Shown here piece after piece: positions 7,271 through 9,878 of a DNA stretch of 9,878 nt. This stretch comes from DASVEG01 sp036380695. GTDB taxonomy: Bacteria; Actinomycetota; Acidimicrobiia; Acidimicrobiales; CADCTF01. The notes below the pieces were generated by a model. That model did no database searches. It was not told the origin of the DNA and saw only the letters and a list, made by a program, of their open reading frames with translations. Each line of letters begins with the position of its first letter. Position 1 is the first letter of the stretch. The position numbers and the translations under genes are program-made. The stretch covers positions 1 to 9,878 of the forward strand of contig DASVEG010000093.1 of NCBI GenBank assembly GCA_036380695.1, in the 5' to 3' direction.

Positions 7271-7290
7271 CGTGAGCCAAGTCGCTCACG
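7271..7290. other. Small perfect stem-loop
   Basis: CGTGAGC at 7271-7277 pairs perfectly with GCTCACG at 7284-7290 around a 6-nt loop. There is no T-run on either side, and no gene ends immediately next to it. It could be an operator or an RNA hairpin in either leader; the sequence does not decide. Confidence 0.3.
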
Positions 7291-7617
7291 CCCATGCGCG
7301 AAGTCGCTGTAAGAGAAGACCGTGTAACGAGCGACGCCGGAAGGCACACGCGTCAAAGTGCGGGCTGACCTGCGCAAACTGGCCGGAGTCCGAAACGCAC
7401 AACGCTAATAGCTACTCGGTGGCATCTCTATGGATGGTGCCCTCGTGCAAGAGTTCATACGAACGGAGTGCCGCCGGATGTGCCATCGCCGACTCGTCCG
7501 CCGGTAGCTGCACGCTCAGGACATCGGCGGGAGCACGCACGGGTCTCTTAGAAGGTTCTCCAAAAAAAGCGCCCCGTTCCGGCCGCGATGTCGTACCGGA
7601 TGGCGAAGGGAGAACGA

Positions 7618-8379
7618 GTGATCCGAATTGCACGAGTCGCGCTGGCCGTCGTCACGGTCTGCGCGGCCTCGGTGGTGCCCGCGCCGCCCGCGCGCGCTGA
7701 GGACGACGACCAGGAGAACGTCGAGTGCACGTGGAGTGCGGACGACGGCCAGCCGAGGGGATACGCCTGGGACTTCGAGGGCGGCCACGACGCGGCGCGG
7801 CCCGAGGTCGCCGCGGCCCACCGCCGCGCCGCGACCGACCTGAACGAGATCATGGGCGGGCGCGTCGTCGTCCGGTACAACCCCAAGGCCACGTGGGGCC
7901 TGTACGACGCAGCCGCACGCGTGCGGGTGAGGATCGAAGACTACGGCCGGACCGCCTACGCGGGGTGGTGGGACCCGTGGGGCTCGTGCTGGAGCTTCGG
8001 GGGCGGGCCGTTCCATTACACCTACGGCGACATCGTCTACAACAGCTGGTACACCGACCGCCACGGCGGCCGCGAGGAGGGCTTCGTGGTGTCGCCTGGG
8101 CACCTGCCGTCGTTGACGCTGCACGAGACGTTCCACTCCATCGGTGGCGACCACCTTCCGCTCGAGACGACGAACCCGCCGAGCACGTGCAACCAATCGT
8201 TCGAGTCGCTGGCGCCGTTCGTGAGTGGCGGGGACTGCGAGGCGCTGGGGGGCTTCGCGAAGCCCGGCGACGTCGCCGAGCTCCAGCGCCACTACCCCCT
8301 GCCCACTGCCGGCGGCAGTTGCACTCGTAGCTCCGCCGCCGGCGACCTCTGCACCCTCGACCTACCGATCGATTCCTAG
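7618..8379 (+). CDS. Secreted metzincin-like zinc metalloprotease
   Basis: With GTG 7618 as start the protein has 253 residues. This start is preferred over ATG 7588 or ATG 7600 because a strong AAGGGAGA site lies about 5 nt before it and because translation opens directly into a signal peptide: VIRIARVALAVVTVCAASVV, then PAPPARA with cleavage expected after Ala27. The zinc site is HETFHSIGGDH at 169-179, a full HExxHxxGxxH with ligands His169, His173 and His179 and catalytic Glu170. PGDVAELQRHYP near residues 216-227 matches the helix that ends matrixin-type catalytic domains. Six cysteines in the mature part (37, 124, 191, 207, 235, 245) could form three disulfides, fitting an exported protein. 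No Met follows the zinc motif where the Met-turn should be. It is predicted to cleave extracellular or envelope proteins; the substrate is unknown. The lipoprotein gene follows after 9 bp and is probably co-transcribed. Confidence 0.82.
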   Translation: MIRIARVALAVVTVCAASVVPAPPARAEDDDQENVECTWSADDGQPRGYAWDFEGGHDAARPEVAAAHRRAATDLNEIMGGRVVVRYNPKATWGLYDAAARVRVRIEDYGRTAYAGWWDPWGSCWSFGGGPFHYTYGDIVYNSWYTDRHGGREEGFVVSPGHLPSLTLHETFHSIGGDHLPLETTNPPSTCNQSFESLAPFVSGGDCEALGGFAKPGDVAELQRHYPLPTAGGSCTRSSAAGDLCTLDLPIDS

Positions 8380-8388
8380 GAGAGCATC

Positions 8389-8988
8389 GTGAAGAAGCTT
8401 GCCGTCCTCATCCTTGCGGTCACCCTGGGCGGGTGCGGCGCGGAGACCACAACGAGCGCCCGGGGCGAGAGCGCCGGCACCGACAACGGCGCCGACAACG
8501 GCGCCGACAACGGCACCAACGGTGTCGGCTCTGTGGTCAGCGTCCCGGGTCGAGCGCATGGCATGCGCATGTACGACTACAGCAACGTCGCCGAGCTCGC
8601 CGAGATCGTCGAAGGCGTCGCCGTCGTGAAGGTCACGTCCCAGCGGACCGCCGCGATCGGCCGCACGGGCTTCACGATCTCGACCGCCGAGGTCGTCGAG
8701 CCCCTCAAGGGCCAGCTCGCCGTCGGGCAGACGATCGACGTTCGGCAGATGGGTGCCCGCGACGGGGGATCGAAGTGGGACTTCCCGATCATCGACGTCG
8801 GGGCGACCTACGTCGCGTTCCTCGCCGATATGGAGAAGCCGAGCGACCGCCAGCTCCCGTACTTCCACGTGTTCGGTCTGTACGGAGCCGACGGTCACCG
8901 CTGGAAGGATCTCGAACACGAGCCGAGCCTGCCCGCCGACGAGACGCGACTGACGCTCGACCAACTCCGCCGCCGCGTGGTTGGGTAG
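8389..8988 (+). CDS. Putative lipoprotein of unknown function
   Basis: The 199-residue product has a short basic start (MKK), a hydrophobic segment and a lipobox ending in TLGGC, so Cys16 should be lipidated and anchor the protein on the outer face of the membrane. Gly at the -2 position of the lipobox is slightly atypical. The GTG start at 8389 is preceded by AGGAGAG at good spacing, and the gap from the protease stop is only 9 bp. Residues about 20-50 are a flexible linker with the repeat TDNGADNGADNG. Residues from about 62 to 175 form a compact, apparently beta-rich domain (VAVVKVTS, STAEVVEPLKGQLAVGQ, then VGATYVAFLADM and HVFGLYGADG). It resembles a pattern seen in small secreted actinobacterial and Bacillus proteins to which I cannot attach a function. 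Its pairing with a secreted protease may mean a partner, substrate or regulator role; this is inference. Confidence 0.8.
   Translation: MKKLAVLILAVTLGGCGAETTTSARGESAGTDNGADNGADNGTNGVGSVVSVPGRAHGMRMYDYSNVAELAEIVEGVAVVKVTSQRTAAIGRTGFTISTAEVVEPLKGQLAVGQTIDVRQMGARDGGSKWDFPIIDVGATYVAFLADMEKPSDRQLPYFHVFGLYGADGHRWKDLEHEPSLPADETRLTLDQLRRRVVG
8479..8514 (+). repeat. 12-bp in-frame tandem repeat in the lipoprotein linker
   Basis: Three copies of a 12-bp unit (GCCGACAACGGC, the first beginning ACC) run at 8479-8490, 8491-8502 and 8503-8514, followed by a partial ACCAACGGT. The unit encodes (A/T)DNG, so a change in copy number keeps the frame and only alters the length of the linker after the lipidated Cys. 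Confidence 0.85.
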
Positions 8989-8993
8989 CGCCA

Positions 8994-9020
8994 GCGTGTA
9001 GAGCGTGTAGAGCGTGTAGA
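8994..9020. repeat. 9-bp tandem repeat, three copies
   Basis: GCGTGTAGA occurs three times in succession at 8994-9002, 9003-9011 and 9012-9020, starting 5 bp after the lipoprotein stop codon. Read on the - strand the unit is cyclically CACGCTCTA, which resembles the end of the nearby tRNA-Gly (CACCCGCTCCA). The array may have arisen by slippage from a tRNA 3'-end fragment. Confidence 0.7.
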
Positions 9021-9051
9021 GCGGATGAGGGGAACTGAGTCGAACCCGCGT
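9021..9051 (-). repeat. Partial copy of the tRNA-Gly 3' end (T-arm and acceptor strand)
   Basis: Positions 9037-9051 match 9101-9115 of the intact tRNA-Gly perfectly over 15 bp, which is the T-arm half containing GGGTTCGACTC. Further on in the - strand direction, CATCCGCTCTA parallels the acceptor strand plus discriminator and CCA of the intact gene (CACCCGCTCCA, 9 of 11 matching). Between these blocks the sequence differs and carries a few extra bases. No D-arm or anticodon arm is present, so this is a remnant and not a functional tRNA. Such 3'-end duplications are typical footprints of integration at a tRNA gene. Confidence 0.6.
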
Positions 9052-9064
9052 GATCGCGACAAGC

Positions 9065-9083
9065 CGGTTTCGACTCCGAACCG
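9065..9083 (-). terminator. Possible weak terminator hairpin after tRNA-Gly
   Basis: CGGTT-CG pairs with CG-AACCG (seven pairs, one bulged base, loop of four) starting three bases after the encoded CCA of tRNA-Gly. The following bases on the - strand (GGCTTGTC) lack a T-run, so intrinsic termination would be weak. It could instead be a processing signal. Confidence 0.3.
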
Positions 9084-9085
9084 TT

Positions 9086-9160
9086 TGGAGCGGGTGACGG
9101 GAGTCGAACCCGCGTCGCCAGCTTGGAAGGCTGGAGCTCTAGCCATTGAGCTACACCCGC
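9086..9160 (-). tRNA. tRNA-Gly (anticodon TCC)
   Basis: On the - strand the gene folds into a full cloverleaf: acceptor GCGGGTG/CACCCGC (7 bp), D-stem GCTC/GAGC, anticodon stem CCAGC/GCTGG with loop CTTCCAA, a 4-nt variable loop and a T-arm with loop TTCGACT. The anticodon at loop positions 3-5 is TCC, which reads GGA and GGG glycine codons. Discriminator U is followed by an encoded CCA (9086-9088). It lies 21 bp downstream of tRNA-Pro, and the two are probably co-transcribed. A partial copy of its 3' end lies 35 bp further on. Confidence 0.96.
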
Positions 9161-9181
9161 AAGGAGCGGTCATCGTAGTGG

Positions 9182-9256
9182 TGGTCGGGGAGGCGGGATT
9201 TGAACCCGCGACCTCCTGCTCCCAAAGCAGGTGCGCTTCCACTGCGCCACTCCCCG
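9182..9256 (-). tRNA. tRNA-Pro (anticodon TGG)
   Basis: The - strand sequence forms acceptor CGGGGAG/CTCCCCG (7 bp), a D-arm beginning TGGCGCAG, anticodon stem CCTGC/GCAGG with loop TTTGGGA, and a T-arm with loop TTCAAAT. The anticodon TGG decodes proline. The 5' CGGGG start, the GGAGGTCG segment after the anticodon stem and the A discriminator agree with bacterial tRNA-Pro. The CCA end is encoded at 9182-9184. A TACGCT sequence (- strand, 9271-9266) has the TANNNT form of an actinobacterial -10 box just upstream of the 5' end, but no good -35 accompanies it, so the promoter is only tentative. Confidence 0.96.
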
Positions 9257-9461
9257 GTGCCACCCAGCGTACGGCGCGACCGAGCGGATTCGGACGCCTT
9301 TGCCGCGCAGTCCTGTTTTCGAGGCTGAGGGTTGCGGAATCCGCAACCGCCAGCCTCGAGAGCGCGGAAGTCGTGGCGCGCAGCGACGCGCACCGACACG
9401 CAACGGACGAAACGCCGCCGGCGACTGGGCGCGGCCGGCACACGCGTGCTTTCGTGACGAG
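9257..9461. other. Divergent intergenic region between tRNA-Pro and the P450 gene
   Basis: This 205-bp stretch should carry the leftward tRNA promoter and the rightward P450 promoter. Apart from the hairpin at 9319-9359 and the tentative -10 box next to tRNA-Pro, I see no recognisable element. The open frames crossing it on the - strand run through the tRNA genes and are artefacts. Confidence 0.5.
9319..9359. other. Long near-perfect hairpin upstream of the P450 gene
   Basis: The outer stem TCGAGGCTG (9319-9327) pairs with CAGCCTCGA (9351-9359). After a 2x2 internal loop (AG/GC), the inner stem GGTTGCGG (9330-9337) pairs with CCGCAACC (9341-9348) around an AAT loop. That gives 17 base pairs in 41 nt. 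No T-run follows in the + direction, and only GAAAACAGG follows on the - strand, so it is not a standard terminator. It sits between the tRNA pair (leftward) and the cytochrome P450 gene (rightward). It may be an operator, a 5' leader hairpin or a small repeat element. Confidence 0.6.
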
Positions 9462-9878
9462 ATGCAGGACGTGGAGCGCCCACCCGTCGACGACTGGGCA
9501 ACCGACTTCGACCACACCCACCCCGACTACGCGGCCAACGCGCCGCAGATCTGGGACGACCTCCGCCAGCGTTGCCCCGTCGCGCACACCGACCGCTTCG
9601 ACGGCGCGTGGATGCCGACGAGGCACGCGGACGTCGCGGCGATCGCGCACGACACCGAGCACTTCTCGTCCGAGGGCGTCGTCGTCACGTTGTTCAAGCC
9701 GGAGGACATGGCACCCATCGGCTACGCGCCGCCGATCACGTCCGACCCGCCCTTCCACGCGACGGCGCGCCGCCTGCTCCTGCCCGCGTTCTCCCCGAAG
9801 CAGATCGACCGCTGGGAGCCCGCGGCGCGCGCCAGTTGCCGCGCGCTGCTCGACGACCTGCTGGCCGGAGCGGGCGAC
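9462..9878 (+). CDS. Cytochrome P450, N-terminal part (3' partial)
   Basis: The visible 139 residues run off the window edge with no stop codon. The call rests on the conserved B'-C helix region ITSDPPFHATARRLLLPAFS (about 92-111), equivalent to the DPPxHxxxRR block of bacterial P450s, where His99 and an Arg contact the haem propionates. The upstream pattern also fits: WDDLRQRCPVAHTDRFDGAW (31-50) matches the LR..CPV..... entry to the beta-1 sheet, followed by RHADVAAIAHDTEHFSS as the B helix. There is no membrane anchor, so this is a soluble class I type enzyme that would need ferredoxin and a reductase. The start is ATG 9462; its ribosome site is weak (GACGAG). The haem-thiolate Cys motif and the I helix lie beyond the window, so substrate and subfamily cannot be judged. 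Confidence 0.93.
   Translation, partial: MQDVERPPVDDWATDFDHTHPDYAANAPQIWDDLRQRCPVAHTDRFDGAWMPTRHADVAAIAHDTEHFSSEGVVVTLFKPEDMAPIGYAPPITSDPPFHATARRLLLPAFSPKQIDRWEPAARASCRALLDDLLAGAGD

Larger units (their letters stand above)
6993..7617. other. Intergenic region between divergent units, no convincing gene
   Basis: About 625 bp separate the FkbM fusion gene (leftward) from the metalloprotease (rightward). Several frames are open here on both strands, but their translations are rich in Ser, Arg, Cys and Pro and show no recognisable domain. GC content falls in about 7290-7570, including a run of seven A at 7562-7568. The region should contain promoters for both flanking units. I could not identify a convincing -35/-10 pair on either strand. 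It may also hold remains of a decayed gene, which I cannot demonstrate. Confidence 0.6.

Noticed and set aside
7079..7312. 77-residue + strand frame with several Cys, considered as a zinc-finger or transposase remnant
   Set aside because: The Cys and His spacing fits no motif I know, and overlapping frames on both strands look equally plausible.
6993..7349. N-terminal extension of the FkbM fusion gene up to position 7349
   Set aside because: The added 119 residues are rich in Ser, Pro, Arg and Cys with no domain. They would also place the interleaved repeats inside coding sequence. GTG 6992 gives a start at the edge of the conserved part.
7383..7411. TAATAG at 7406-7411 considered as a -10 box for the protease gene
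   Set aside because: The bases at the -35 spacing do not resemble TTGACA, and the site is about 200 bp from the start codon.
7562..7568. Run of seven A before the protease gene, considered as the T-tract of a - strand terminator
   Set aside because: No leftward gene ends here, and the bases preceding it on the - strand do not form a good GC-rich stem.
7412..7633. 73-residue - strand open frame in the intergenic region
   Set aside because: It overlaps the protease start region and has no domain, no codon-bias signal I could trust and no clear ribosome site.
8895..9758. Long - strand open frames across the tRNA genes, with peptides such as GCSSMARAPAFQAGDAGS and VAQWKRTCFGSRRSRVQIPP
   Set aside because: These are translations of tRNA-Gly and tRNA-Pro sequence, a well-known source of false ORFs. 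The cloverleafs explain the sequence.

Overview
The window is GC-rich chromosomal DNA with frequent GTG starts, strong G/C third-position bias, tightly overlapping genes and tRNA genes that encode their CCA ends. This points to a high-GC actinobacterium. An Acidimicrobiia-like member would fit, but that placement is inference. No complete mobile element, CRISPR array or rRNA was seen.

Region 1 (1-6992) is part of a cell-surface polysaccharide locus. On the + strand, the C-terminal part of a Wzt/TagH-type ABC transporter ATPase overlaps by 4 bases a GT4-type glycosyltransferase. Converging on it from the - strand is a four-gene unit, read 6992 to 1518: (i) an FkbM methyltransferase fused to a degenerate methyltransferase domain, (ii) a class I SAM methyltransferase, (iii) a coiled-coil protein with a degenerate methyltransferase-like domain, and (iv) a 743-residue glycosyltransferase with an intact GT4 half and a degenerate second half. 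Each junction in this unit is a 4-base start/stop overlap (ATGA, GTGA, GTGA), so translational coupling is likely. The two units collide tail to tail, with their stop codons overlapping by 10 bp. Together the genes look fit to assemble, decorate and possibly length-limit a glycan that is exported by the ABC transporter.

Region 2 (6993-7617) is about 625 bp without a convincing gene. It holds two interleaved perfect inverted repeats directly upstream of the FkbM-fusion start codon, and a separate small stem-loop.

Region 3 (7618-8988) is a + strand pair. The first gene is a secreted metzincin-like zinc protease with HExxHxxGxxH but no recognisable Met-turn methionine. The second is a lipoprotein with a short Asn/Asp/Gly repeat linker, 9 bp downstream.

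Region 4 (8989-9461) holds two - strand tRNA genes, Pro(TGG) then Gly(TCC). A partial copy of the tRNA-Gly 3' end and a 9-bp tandem array related to it follow on the 3' side. A strong long hairpin lies between the tRNAs and the next gene.

Region 5 (9462-9878) is the N-terminal part of a cytochrome P450 that runs off the window.

The most unusual items are the interleaved repeats at the start of the FkbM-fusion gene, the run of degenerate second domains in the glycan locus, the coiled-coil candidate length regulator, the metzincin without a Met-turn, and the tRNA 3'-end duplication.
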